Shown: positions 40,692-49,736 of the stretch, in pieces
Layout of the letters: each line of letters starts with the position of its first letter
Position numbering within the stretch: position 1 is the stretch's first letter
Assembly (NCBI GenBank): GCA_902552985.1
Contig: CACDII010000003.1
Coordinates: 62,001 to 126,000 of the forward strand
Source of the DNA: an uncultured Pelagibacteraceae bacterium
GTDB taxonomy: Bacteria; Pseudomonadota; Alphaproteobacteria; Pelagibacterales; Pelagibacteraceae
Length of the DNA: 64,000 nt
Reading direction: 5' to 3'
Position numbers and translations under genes: made by a program
Notes under the pieces: model-generated
The model's database searches: none
What the model saw: the letters and a program-made list of their open reading frames with translations, nothing else
Told to the model about the DNA's origin: nothing

Positions 40692-41905
40692 ATATTGATA
40701 ATATTAAAAAGGAATTTCCGATTTTTAATAACAAAGTACAAAATAATGATCTTGTATATCTAGATAGCGCAAATTCATCACAAAAACCTCAGTTAGTTGT
40801 AGATAGAATTTATGATTTTTACACTAAAGAGTTTTCAAATGTTGGAAGAAGTGTTCACTATCTTGCTGTTGCAGCTACAAATTTATATGAAAATACAAGA
40901 GTTTTAGTTCAACAATATATAAATGCCAAAGATAAGAATGAAATTGTTTTTACCAAAGGAGCAACAGAAGCGATAAACCTAGTAGCAAATACTTTTGGTC
41001 AAAAATTTCTTAGTAAAGGAGATGAAATTTTATTAACGGAACTCGAACATCACTCCAATTATGTTCCTTGGCACTATTTAAGACAATCAAAGGGAGTAAA
41101 TATTAGATTTGCAGAAATAAATGAAAACGGAGATGTCACTATAGAGAGTATTGAAAAAAATATAACAAAAAAAACCAAAATAATCGCTATAACACATTTA
41201 TCAAATGTAACTGGTGCAATACTACCTATTAAAGAAATTATAGATTTGGCACATTCAAAAAATATTCCTGTATTGATTGATGGTTGCCAAGGAGCACCAC
41301 ATTTAAAACTTGATATGCAAGAGTTGGATTGTGATTTTTATGCGATCTCATGTCACAAAATGTATGGACCAACTGGACTAGGTATTCTATACGCGAAAAA
41401 AAAATGGCTTGAAGAACTTCCACCATATCAAGGTGGCGGAGGCATGATTAGAGAAGTTAAAAAAGAAGGAATTACTTATGGAGACTTACCAAATAAATTT
41501 GAAGCTGGAACTATGGCAACAGCGCAAGTGATTGCTTTCGGAGAGTCGATTAAATTTTTAAATAAAATTGGAATTAAAAATATTGAAAAGCATGAAAAAA
41601 ATCTAACAATGTATGGTGAAGAAGTGCTTAGAAAAAATAATTCTGTAAAACTAATAGGTAATCCAAAAAATAAAGGATCAGTATTATCTTTTACTTTGGA
41701 TGGAGTTCACGCACATGATATCGCTACAATACTAGATGAAGACGGTGTAGCTATCAGAGCAGGACATCATTGCTGTCAAATTTTGCATGACAAATTGGGT
41801 TTATCAGCAACAGCAAGGGCATCACTAGGTGTGTATAATGTGAAGGAAGATTTAGATAAATTAAATGAATCTTTAAAAAAATGTATAAAAATATTTAACG
41901 GTTAA
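40688..41905 (+). CDS. sufS: Cysteine desulfurase SufS
   Basis: VYLDSANSSQKP, SCHKMYGPTGLGILYAKK, AIRAGHHCCQ. Confidence 0.98.
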   Translation: MNIDNIKKEFPIFNNKVQNNDLVYLDSANSSQKPQLVVDRIYDFYTKEFSNVGRSVHYLAVAATNLYENTRVLVQQYINAKDKNEIVFTKGATEAINLVANTFGQKFLSKGDEILLTELEHHSNYVPWHYLRQSKGVNIRFAEINENGDVTIESIEKNITKKTKIIAITHLSNVTGAILPIKEIIDLAHSKNIPVLIDGCQGAPHLKLDMQELDCDFYAISCHKMYGPTGLGILYAKKKWLEELPPYQGGGGMIREVKKEGITYGDLPNKFEAGTMATAQVIAFGESIKFLNKIGIKNIEKHEKNLTMYGEEVLRKNNSVKLIGNPKNKGSVLSFTLDGVHAHDIATILDEDGVAIRAGHHCCQILHDKLGLSATARASLGVYNVKEDLDKLNESLKKCIKIFNG

Positions 41906-42378
41906 TGAATTTAAAAGAACTATATCAAGAAATTATTTTGGATCATGGTAAAAATCCTAGAAATTTAAGAAAAACAGACAATTTTAATAAAGATGCTAAA
42001 GGACACAATCCGCTTTGTGGTGATAAAGTACATGTGTATTTAAAACTGGATGAAAATAAAAAAGTAGAAGATATTTCTTTTGAGGGCGAGGGATGCGCTA
42101 TCTCAATGGCTTCAGCATCAATAATGACCGATTTGGTTAAAGGAAAAGATGAAAAAGACGTAAAAGAAATAGTAAGTGACTTTTTACAAATGATTAAAGA
42201 GAAAGATGAAATTCAAACAAATCTTTTAAAAGAGGACGAAAAAACTAAACTAATGTGTTTATCTGGAGTAAAGCAATTTCCAATGAGAGTTAAATGTGCA
42301 ACTTTATCATGGCACACACTAACCTCAGCGATAGATAGATCTCAAAATGAAATTAACACTGAAAATATGGATTTATAA
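41905..42378 (+). CDS. sufU: SufU-type Fe-S / sulfur acceptor protein
   Basis: LYQEIILDHGKNPRN, GHNPLCGDKVHVYL, FEGEGCAISMASASIMT, VKCATLSWHTL with insertion between second and third Cys. Confidence 0.9.
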   Translation: MNLKELYQEIILDHGKNPRNLRKTDNFNKDAKGHNPLCGDKVHVYLKLDENKKVEDISFEGEGCAISMASASIMTDLVKGKDEKDVKEIVSDFLQMIKEKDEIQTNLLKEDEKTKLMCLSGVKQFPMRVKCATLSWHTLTSAIDRSQNEINTENMDL

Positions 42379-42677
42379 TGACTCTAAAAGATAAAGTTAT
42401 AGCTGAAATAAAAAAAATTTATGACCCTGAAATTCCAGTAAATATTTATGAATTAGGATTAATTTATGACATTAAAGTTGATGAAAATAATAATGTTAAA
42501 GTTAATATGACATTAACCACACCTAATTGTCCAGTTGCCGAAAGTTTGCCTAAGGAAGTTAAAGATAGTATAATGGAAATAAAAGGAGTTAATAAAGTTG
42601 ATTTAAGTTTGGTTTGGGATCCACCTTGGGATAAATCAATGATGTCAGAAGCTGCTAAATTAGAATTAAATATATGA
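42378..42677 (+). CDS. SufT-like MIP18/DUF59 protein
   Basis: IYDPEIPVNIYELGLIYDI, LTTPNCPVAESLP, VWDPPWDKSMMSEAAKLELN. Confidence 0.95.
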   Translation: MTLKDKVIAEIKKIYDPEIPVNIYELGLIYDIKVDENNNVKVNMTLTTPNCPVAESLPKEVKDSIMEIKGVNKVDLSLVWDPPWDKSMMSEAAKLELNI

Positions 42678-43009
42678 GCGAACAAATAATTAAATTAACC
42701 GACAATGCTGCAACAAGAATTAAAGAGATAATGTCTGAAGCAAAAAATAATTTAAAAGGTGTAAGAGTAGCTGTTGAGTCTGGAGGTTGTGCAGGAATGG
42801 CATATAAAATGGAGTATGCAAAAGAAATTAATCCGAATGATGAAGTAATTGAAGACAAAGGAGTGAAAGTTTTTATCGATTCAGGAGCAATAATGTATCT
42901 TTTAGGAACCGAAATGGATTATAAAAAAGAGCAATTTTCCTCATCTTTTGTCTTTAAAAATCCTAATGAAACTGAAAGGTGTGGATGTGGTGAATCTTTT
43001 AAGGTATAA
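42674..43009 (+). CDS. A-type Fe-S carrier (SufA/IscA/ErpA family)
   Basis: LTDNAATRIKEIM, VESGGCAGMAYKMEY, CGCGESF. Confidence 0.95.
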   Translation: MSEQIIKLTDNAATRIKEIMSEAKNNLKGVRVAVESGGCAGMAYKMEYAKEINPNDEVIEDKGVKVFIDSGAIMYLLGTEMDYKKEQFSSSFVFKNPNETERCGCGESFKV

Positions 43010-43206
43010 TGTCTTTCATGAGAGATACTAAACATTTAGCAAAGCACTCAAACAAACTTGCTGAAAAAGAAAAAGAAAAAAATCTTTTCAGAAATCAACG
43101 TAAAGCTGTAGAAGCTGGTGCACATGGTACGTTAGAATACACTATTAAAGAAGGTCCTAATAAAGATAAACTGGCTGACGATAAGATTTTAAAAAGTAAA
43201 AAGTAA
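43009..43206 (+). CDS. Uncharacterised 65-aa Lys-rich protein at end of suf operon
   Basis: ORF starts in TAATG overlap with preceding stop; MSFMRDTKHLAKHSNKLAEKEKEKNLFRNQRKAVEAGAHGTLEYTIKEGPNKDKLADDKILKSKK; no family recognised. Confidence 0.7.
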   Translation: MSFMRDTKHLAKHSNKLAEKEKEKNLFRNQRKAVEAGAHGTLEYTIKEGPNKDKLADDKILKSKK

Positions 43207-43209
43207 ATT

Positions 43210-44616
43210 TTAGCAACTATAATACATATCAAATTCAATTGGATGAGGAGTATGCTCGAAATTGTGTATTTCTTCAAATTTTAGAGCAATATAAGCATCA
43301 ATTTGGTCGTCTGTAAAAACTCCACCTTCAGTTAAAAATTTTCTATCGGTATCTAAACTTTCCATAGCTTCTCTTAATGATCCACAGACAGTTGGAATAT
43401 TTTTTATTTCATTTTCAGAAAGGGCATAAAGGTCTTTGTCTAAAGATTTTCCTGGGTTTATTTTATTTTTAACGCCATCTAATCCTGCCATTAACATCGC
43501 AGCAAAAGTTAAATAAGGATTGCCAGATGCATCAGGGAATCTAATTTCACATCTTGCACCTTTTTTATTTAATGTAATTGGAATTCTACAAGAAGCAGAT
43601 CTATTTCGCGCCGAATATGCTAACAGCACAGGTGCTTCAAAACCTGGAATTAATCTTTTATAACTATTTGTTGTAGCATTAGCAAAGGCATTGATAGCTT
43701 TTGCGTGTTTTAAAATTCCACCTATGTAGTGTAAAGCAGTATCTGATAGTCCAGCGTATTTGTCTCCAGAAAAAACCGGTGTATCACCTTTCCATATAGA
43801 TTGATGAGTATGCATTCCCGATCCGTTATCACCTTTAACAGGTTTTGGCATGAAAGTTGCAGTCTTGCCAAATGAATGTGAAACCATATGAACTATATAT
43901 TTATAAAGTTGAACGTTATCAGCTTGGTTTACAAGAGTTCCAAAATACATTCCTAATTCGTGCTGACTTGGAGCTACTTCATGGTGATGTTTTTCAACTT
44001 TAATACCTACGTCTCTTAGGGCTTTCAAATATTCACCTCGCATATCCTGAGCGCTATCAACTGGAGGAACTGGAAAATAACCTCCTTTTATTCCTGGACG
44101 ATGTCCCATATTTCCATTTTCATATTTTCTTCCTGTATTATATGGGCCTTCGGAACTATCTATTTTAAAACTCGTTTCATTCATGTCATTTTTGTATCGA
44201 ACATCATCAAATACAAAAAATTCTGGTTCTGGACCAAAATAAGCCTTATCACCAATCCCTGTAGATTTTAGATATGCCTCAGCCTTTTTTGCTATTCCTC
44301 TTGGGTCTCTTTCATAGGGAGTCTTTTTAACAGCGTCTAAAATATCACAAAAAAGTATTAAAGTGTTATGTGATGTAAAAGGGTCAATAATTTGTCTTGA
44401 TAAATCTGGTTTTAAAATCATGTCAGATTCATTAATTGCTTTCCAGCCTGCTATAGAAGAACCATCAAAAAAAACTCCATCATTCAACATCCCATCATCT
44501 ACGCAAGTAGCATCCATAGTTAGGTGTTGAAGTTTTCCTCTTGGATCTGTAAATCTTAAGTCTACTGACTCAATTTCTTTATCTTTTATTAATTTTATAA
44601 CTTCGCTTGAACTCAT
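43210..44616 (-). CDS. glnA: Glutamine synthetase type I
   Basis: VDLRFTDPRGKLQHLT, DGSSIAGW, KPVKGDNGSGMHTHQSIW, RNRSASCRIP. Confidence 0.98.
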   Translation of the reverse strand: MSSSEVIKLIKDKEIESVDLRFTDPRGKLQHLTMDATCVDDGMLNDGVFFDGSSIAGWKAINESDMILKPDLSRQIIDPFTSHNTLILFCDILDAVKKTPYERDPRGIAKKAEAYLKSTGIGDKAYFGPEPEFFVFDDVRYKNDMNETSFKIDSSEGPYNTGRKYENGNMGHRPGIKGGYFPVPPVDSAQDMRGEYLKALRDVGIKVEKHHHEVAPSQHELGMYFGTLVNQADNVQLYKYIVHMVSHSFGKTATFMPKPVKGDNGSGMHTHQSIWKGDTPVFSGDKYAGLSDTALHYIGGILKHAKAINAFANATTNSYKRLIPGFEAPVLLAYSARNRSASCRIPITLNKKGARCEIRFPDASGNPYLTFAAMLMAGLDGVKNKINPGKSLDKDLYALSENEIKNIPTVCGSLREAMESLDTDRKFLTEGGVFTDDQIDAYIALKFEEIHNFEHTPHPIEFDMYYSC

Positions 44617-44770
44617 TTTTTATAATATTTTCTTTGTTAGGTCTTTAATTATCAAAAAACAATAAAATAATATTGTTTATTATTGAGATATCACATATGC
44701 ATTTCTCACATAGATAAATGGCAATTAATGTGAAAATATCAATTCACAATTTGTTACAATTAATAGTTGA

Positions 44771-45253
44771 ATGGAAAATTTGTTTGAAAAAGAATCAGTA
44801 AAGAGGGTTATTAAAGTTTTAAAAGAATATAACTCTGAATTGAAAGTGGAGGTTTTAAGTAGCTCAGCAAGAACAGCTAATGATGCTGCAAATTCTCTAA
44901 AATGTGAAGTAGGAGCTATTGTGAAGAGTCTTCTCCTAAAGGCAGACAATGGTTTTGTTCTATGTCTTGTTTCTGGTGATAAAAAATGCTCGTTAAATAA
45001 AGTTAAGAAAATTACTGGAAAAAAGGATGTATGTATGGCGAATGCTGAAGATGTTAAAAAAGAAACTGGATATACTATAGGTGGAGTTTCACCAGTCGGA
45101 CACGTTAATACATTAAAAATTATGATTGATGAAAAATTAAATAGATTTCAAGATATTTTTGCTGCGGCAGGACATCCTAATGCAATTTTTAAAATTGACT
45201 TTAAAAATTTAAAAGAAATAACAAGAGGTACAATTTTCGATATATCAGAATGA
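44771..45253 (+). CDS. YbaK/EbsC-family aminoacyl-tRNA deacylase
   Basis: VKSLLLKADNGFVLCLVSGDKKCSLNKVKKITGKK; GYTIGGVSPVGH; AAGHPNAIFKID. Confidence 0.93.
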   Translation: MENLFEKESVKRVIKVLKEYNSELKVEVLSSSARTANDAANSLKCEVGAIVKSLLLKADNGFVLCLVSGDKKCSLNKVKKITGKKDVCMANAEDVKKETGYTIGGVSPVGHVNTLKIMIDEKLNRFQDIFAAAGHPNAIFKIDFKNLKEITRGTIFDISE

Positions 45254-46137
45254 GACAACCAACTTTAACAGATTATATTTTTTTAGTAGTATTAGCTTTA
45301 ATCTGGGCTTCAGCTTTTTTTAATATTAAAATTGCAACTTACTCGTATGGACCAGTTACAATCGCATTTCTTAGAATATTATTAGGCGCTATTCCAGTTA
45401 TTGGACTTTGCTTATTTAAAAAAATTAAAATTGAGGCTTTTTCAAAAGATTGGTACTGGTTTGCATCTATAGGTATTATAAATTTAGTTATACCTTTTTT
45501 TTTAATAGCATATGGGGTTCAAAAAGTTCAAAGCAATCTTGCTGCCATTTTAATGGCAAGTACTCCATTAAGTGCTACAGTTTTAGCGCATATATTTACT
45601 GATAATGAGAAAATAAATTTTATAAAAGTTTTAGGTGTATTAATTGGATTTTCAGGAATAGTTTTTTTATTTTCAGATGATATTTTAATTAATGAAAATA
45701 ATATTTTTTCTGCTCTCTTAATTTTAGGAGGCTCTACTTTTTATGTTATTGGAGGTTTATTAACTTTAAAAGTTAGTAATAAAAAAAATGAAAATGTTAC
45801 AGCATCAATATTAATTTGGGCTACAATATTTTTATTACCAATTACAGCATTCGTTGAACAACCTTGGAATTTACAGCCTCGTTTAGACTCAACAATTTCA
45901 TTAATTTATCTTGGAATATTTTCAACAGGTCTTGCTTGGTTAATGCGTTTTAGAATATTAAAAAATAATGGTTTGGTTTTTCAAGCACAAGTAGCTTACT
46001 TAATTCCAATATTTGGAATAATTCTAGGTTATATATTTTTAAATGAAATAATTACGCCAAAAGTGTTGGTAGCAGTTATTGCTGTAGTATTAGGTATTTA
46101 CTTTGTTAAAAAATCTAATAGTAAAAAAACTATTTGA
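45250..46137 (+). CDS. DMT-superfamily transporter (EamA)
   Basis: About ten hydrophobic helices, two EamA-like repeats; LALIWASAFFNIKIA. Confidence 0.92.
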   Translation: MRQPTLTDYIFLVVLALIWASAFFNIKIATYSYGPVTIAFLRILLGAIPVIGLCLFKKIKIEAFSKDWYWFASIGIINLVIPFFLIAYGVQKVQSNLAAILMASTPLSATVLAHIFTDNEKINFIKVLGVLIGFSGIVFLFSDDILINENNIFSALLILGGSTFYVIGGLLTLKVSNKKNENVTASILIWATIFLLPITAFVEQPWNLQPRLDSTISLIYLGIFSTGLAWLMRFRILKNNGLVFQAQVAYLIPIFGIILGYIFLNEIITPKVLVAVIAVVLGIYFVKKSNSKKTI

Positions 46138-47050
46138 GTTTAGCAATCTCCTTAATATGATCAGGTTTTGTTTCACAACATCCTCCAAGAATAGTTGCCC
46201 CATTATCTAAAATTTTTTTTGCAAAATTATAAAAAACTTTTCCAGTTACATCATCTCTTTTTCCAAGTCTAATATTTGGGTTTTTACCAATCTCATTAAA
46301 TTTAGCTGTATTAAAAGCATGAACTGGCAAAGGTTCTTCAACCCCCCAAAGGTTCGCCTTAAAACCGTAGGGAATATTTAAATTTTTAAACTCTAAGCAT
46401 GATTTTTCAACTATTTCTAAAGATACACATGCAGCAATTAAGCCAATCCAATTATTATTTTTATATTTTTTTACTATTTCAGTGATAGTTTCATCAGAAG
46501 GTAGCTTACCATTTTTTTTAATATGTAAACCAACTAGTACAGGCATGTTAAGTTTTTCTGTAATATTAAGAGCAGCTTCTACTTCATTACCACTTGAAAT
46601 TACATCAAGATAAAAAAAATCTACGAAAGGTTTAATTAAATTAGCTTGATCAGCAAAGTCTTTTTTAATTACATTCATTTCTCTTAAGTCAGAAACATAG
46701 GTATCGTTTTGTGCGGGCAAACAACCAGCTATATAAATGTTTTTTTTTGACTTTTCTCTGGCTTTAACAGCCAATTCTCCAGCTTTAATATTTAAATAAT
46801 CAAATTTGTTTTCAACTTTATTTTGTTTTAGTCTTTGTCTTCTACTACTAAAATTATTTGTAACGATTACATCTGCACCAGAATTTATAAACGATAAGTG
46901 AGTATTAACAACTAGATCGTGGTATTTTTCATCGAGTAAGGCAGTAGAAGACCACAAAGTCCCTTTACCAACTAAACCATTTGCAAGAAGTTCTTGACCC
47001 ATTCCCCCATCAAGAATTTTAGTTTTATTAAAAAAATTTTTATTTATCAT
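46130..47050 (-). CDS. Homocysteine S-methyltransferase family protein
   Basis: ILDGGMGQELL, ADVIVTNNFSSRRQRL, C-terminal GGCCETKPDHI zinc motif. Confidence 0.92.
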   Translation of the reverse strand: MINKNFFNKTKILDGGMGQELLANGLVGKGTLWSSTALLDEKYHDLVVNTHLSFINSGADVIVTNNFSSRRQRLKQNKVENKFDYLNIKAGELAVKAREKSKKNIYIAGCLPAQNDTYVSDLREMNVIKKDFADQANLIKPFVDFFYLDVISSGNEVEAALNITEKLNMPVLVGLHIKKNGKLPSDETITEIVKKYKNNNWIGLIAACVSLEIVEKSCLEFKNLNIPYGFKANLWGVEEPLPVHAFNTAKFNEIGKNPNIRLGKRDDVTGKVFYNFAKKILDNGATILGGCCETKPDHIKEIAKLK

Positions 47051-47058
47051 TTACAAAA

Positions 47059-48375
47059 TTAATTTTTAGATGAAAAATTATCCTTACGTATTTTTAATTG
47101 ATTAGAAAGACTTTGATCAATGTATGAAGAATTAAGGTTATCAGAGTAAATTTTTTTATAACTTTCATCATTAATTTTTTTTGCATAAACTAACCAATTT
47201 CTAATTGACAAAACATCGTGCAAGTTAATTCCAGTTATATGTTTCTTTGAAAATCTTTTACTTATTTTATCTCTTTCTGGGATTTTGTTATCAATAATCT
47301 TTTCTTTTTCTTTCCAATTTTCATTATATTTCATAAAATTTTTTGCTTTTTTATTAGTCTGTTTGTAATCAGGATAAGCTAAACTGAATTCAGAACATCC
47401 TCTTTTAATCCATATTTTATTATTTTTATCTATAAACTTAGAATATAGTTTTTCTAATTTAATTTTTACTTCGTTTGCTTCTTCAAAAGTATAACAGTAA
47501 ATATTACCTACATATGTAGATGCAACGTAAGGTCTAATTTCACAAAAAGTTTTTCTATTATTGTTATTTTTTAAATCTAATCTATCAAAAATTAAATATA
47601 GTTTGATCAAATCAACAACATTTTTTGGGTTAGCTTGAACCTTGTAGCAACCAAAACAATTTTTTGGAATTGCTTTAAATGTATTAAAAACTTTATGATG
47701 TCGTTCGCAATTTAGGTCATCTGTTTGAAGTCTATATATATGTGAATAATTATATTCAAGATCGTTTAAATATTTTTTTGCTATTTCTATCCATTCATTG
47801 AACATGGTTTTAATTTTTAAATCAGACATTTTTTTTTCATTAAATTGAATTTTTAAGCTTTGTAATTTTTTACTTGCTAATAAAAATTGATTAGCATCTG
47901 TTTTTTTTGGACTATGAAATGCAAGAGTTTTTACAATATTGCTTTTAGCATTTTTAAAATCTGAATTGATATTTAAAGATTTAAAATAATAATTGATAGC
48001 CTCATCAAATTTACCTAAATCTTTAAAAGTATTTCCAATATTATTTAAAATTTCTGCACTATTTGGATTAATTTTTAATGCATTTTTATAACTATCGATA
48101 GATTCTTTAAATTTTCCAACATAACTTAACGAGGTAGCTAAATTATTATGAGCTTCATAGTTATTTGGATTAATTTCAATAGCTTTTGAAAAAAACTCAG
48201 AAGCTTTTTGAAAATTACTTAAATTAATATAAGCCATTCCAGAAATATTATTTACGAAATAATCTTTTGGATTATCAATTAATAAAATTTCAGATTTTTT
48301 TAATAGTTCTTCAAAAGATTTATTTTTATATAAAGAAACTAATTCATTAATATCTTTTTGATTAATTAAAGACAT
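47059..48375 (-). CDS. TPR protein with uncharacterised Cys-containing C-terminal domain
   Basis: TPR units (NNYEAHNNLATSLSYVGKFKESIDSYKNALKINPNSAEILNNIGNTFKDLGKFDEAINYYFKSLNIN) then domain with KNCFGCYKVQ...FCEIRPYVASTYVGNIYCYT. Confidence 0.85.
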   Translation of the reverse strand: MSLINQKDINELVSLYKNKSFEELLKKSEILLIDNPKDYFVNNISGMAYINLSNFQKASEFFSKAIEINPNNYEAHNNLATSLSYVGKFKESIDSYKNALKINPNSAEILNNIGNTFKDLGKFDEAINYYFKSLNINSDFKNAKSNIVKTLAFHSPKKTDANQFLLASKKLQSLKIQFNEKKMSDLKIKTMFNEWIEIAKKYLNDLEYNYSHIYRLQTDDLNCERHHKVFNTFKAIPKNCFGCYKVQANPKNVVDLIKLYLIFDRLDLKNNNNRKTFCEIRPYVASTYVGNIYCYTFEEANEVKIKLEKLYSKFIDKNNKIWIKRGCSEFSLAYPDYKQTNKKAKNFMKYNENWKEKEKIIDNKIPERDKISKRFSKKHITGINLHDVLSIRNWLVYAKKINDESYKKIYSDNLNSSYIDQSLSNQLKIRKDNFSSKN

Positions 48376-48447
48376 ATTTATAAATTATATTAAAGAAAGT
48401 TGATTACATCAAAAAATAAAAGTAGTATAAACCAACAATAATTTAAC

Positions 48448-48524
48448 GGCGGGGTAGCTCAGTTGGTTAGAGCGCGGGACTCATAAGCCCGAGGTCAGTG
48501 GTTCGATCCCACTTCCCGCTACCA
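48448..48524 (+). tRNA. tRNA-Met (CAT anticodon), elongator-like
   Basis: Cloverleaf by eye: acceptor GGCGGGG/TCCCGCT, D-arm GCTC/GAGC, anticodon loop CTCATAA, T-arm AGTGG/CCACT, encoded CCA. Confidence 0.95.
48475..48524 (+). repeat. 50-bp direct repeat copy 1 (3' part of tRNA-Met); putative att site
   Basis: CGGGACTCATAAGCCCGAGGTCAGTGGTTCGATCCCACTTCCCGCTACCA, identical to 49824-49873. Confidence 0.97.
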
Positions 48525-48545
48525 TTCTAGAAGGTTTCCAAATTA

Positions 48546-48568
48546 TTGCTCCACTGGTGCTCCAATGA
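48546..48568 (+). repeat. 23-bp imperfect direct repeat TTGCTCCA-CTGG-TGCTCCAATGA
   Basis: 19/23 identical to 49737-49759; each copy holds two TGCTCCA words. Confidence 0.8.
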
Positions 48569-48580
48569 TAAAGTACTTTT

Positions 48581-48862
48581 ATGCGTAAGCTAATTATATT
48601 TTTGGTCACGGGAATGTTGTTAAGCAGCAATGCTCTTGCATTAACTAATGATCAAAAAGAAATGTACGAAGGTTGTGTTGAAGATGCAACACATCTAGAA
48701 CAGAGTAGGGCTAAACAATACTGCAAGTGTATAACTATAATGATCACGGATAAATATTCTATTGATGAAATATTAAGAATTTCACAATCTAGTACAGAAG
48801 AATATCTTGAAAAATTTGGCTTCGCAGTTAATTATTGCAACGTAAATGCAAACGCACCTTAG
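48581..48862 (+). CDS. Small putative secreted 4-Cys protein (93 aa), island cargo
   Basis: Sec-type signal peptide MRKLIIFLVTGMLLSSNALA; mature part Cys at GCVED, YCKC, NYCN. Confidence 0.7.
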   Translation: MRKLIIFLVTGMLLSSNALALTNDQKEMYEGCVEDATHLEQSRAKQYCKCITIMITDKYSIDEILRISQSSTEEYLEKFGFAVNYCNVNANAP

Positions 48863-49414
48863 ATGAAGAAAAAAACTAAATCAATGAGTCCAAAGCAAAT
48901 ACTAGCATACATTGCTTTTATAATTGCTATTGTATGGACTTTAAAATTTGTATTTGAACTTTCAAGTTCGGGTGTAAAACAAATTACAAATTCAGGATCG
49001 AAACAAGTTACAAGTTCATCTGAAACAAAAAATGAAACCGAAACTCCAGCTAATAAAATAACTATAACTTGTAGTTTTATGAATGGACACGCAATTATAC
49101 AAGGCGATATGATAAATGTTCCTAAGGGTTTCAAGGGAACACATGATATTGCAATTGTTTTAGATTTAACAAATAAGGAAATTTATAAATTTGATGAGTT
49201 ATCAGGATTTTTATATGCAAAAAATACTATTTTTTCTGATACTAGAATATATTGGCGCTGGATTATGGATGATAATTCTAGCACTTATACTTATACTGAT
49301 TATTATTTAAGCAGGACAACTGGCGAGTTAAAAGTATTATTCGAATCTAAAATATCTAAATATGGATCGACAGCCTACACATATAACTGCAACAAAGCAT
49401 CTCAAAAATTTTAA
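48863..49414 (+). CDS. Putative membrane-anchored protein (183 aa), island cargo
   Basis: N-terminal TM segment, Ser/Thr-rich linker, C-terminal globular region; start abuts preceding stop (TAGATG). Confidence 0.65.
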   Translation: MKKKTKSMSPKQILAYIAFIIAIVWTLKFVFELSSSGVKQITNSGSKQVTSSSETKNETETPANKITITCSFMNGHAIIQGDMINVPKGFKGTHDIAIVLDLTNKEIYKFDELSGFLYAKNTIFSDTRIYWRWIMDDNSSTYTYTDYYLSRTTGELKVLFESKISKYGSTAYTYNCNKASQKF

Positions 49415-49452
49415 TTGTTGATACAACAATCATTAAATTGTAAAATATTTTT

Positions 49453-49662
49453 ATGAATAAAATATATAAAGTTGTAGCTGCATTTGCATTTATAGCTACA
49501 GCAATGATTTATCCAGCGAAACTAGCTAACGCAGAAACTTGCTTCTTTCAATATGAACAAATTTCTGGTTTGAACAAAATATGTCATTACAGCTGCACAA
49601 CAGGCAATTATGCAATAACAATAGCCTCTTATCAACTTTGTCCTATACATATTCAAAAATAA
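49453..49662 (+). CDS. Putative small secreted 4-Cys peptide (69 aa), island cargo
   Basis: Signal peptide MNKIYKVVAAFAFIATAMIYPAKLANA; short mature part ETCFFQ...KICHYSCTT...QLCPIH. Confidence 0.55.
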   Translation: MNKIYKVVAAFAFIATAMIYPAKLANAETCFFQYEQISGLNKICHYSCTTGNYAITIASYQLCPIHIQK

Positions 49663-49736
49663 TCTGTAGCAGTTTAAAATTATTTTAAAAAAATCCACGG
49701 GACTACTTCAAAGCATTCCCGCAGAATCTTTAATTC

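Noticed and set aside
46130-47060. SAM-type riboswitch before the homocysteine methyltransferase
   Set aside because: Only 8 bp separates it from the upstream TPR gene on the same strand, so there is no space for an aptamer.
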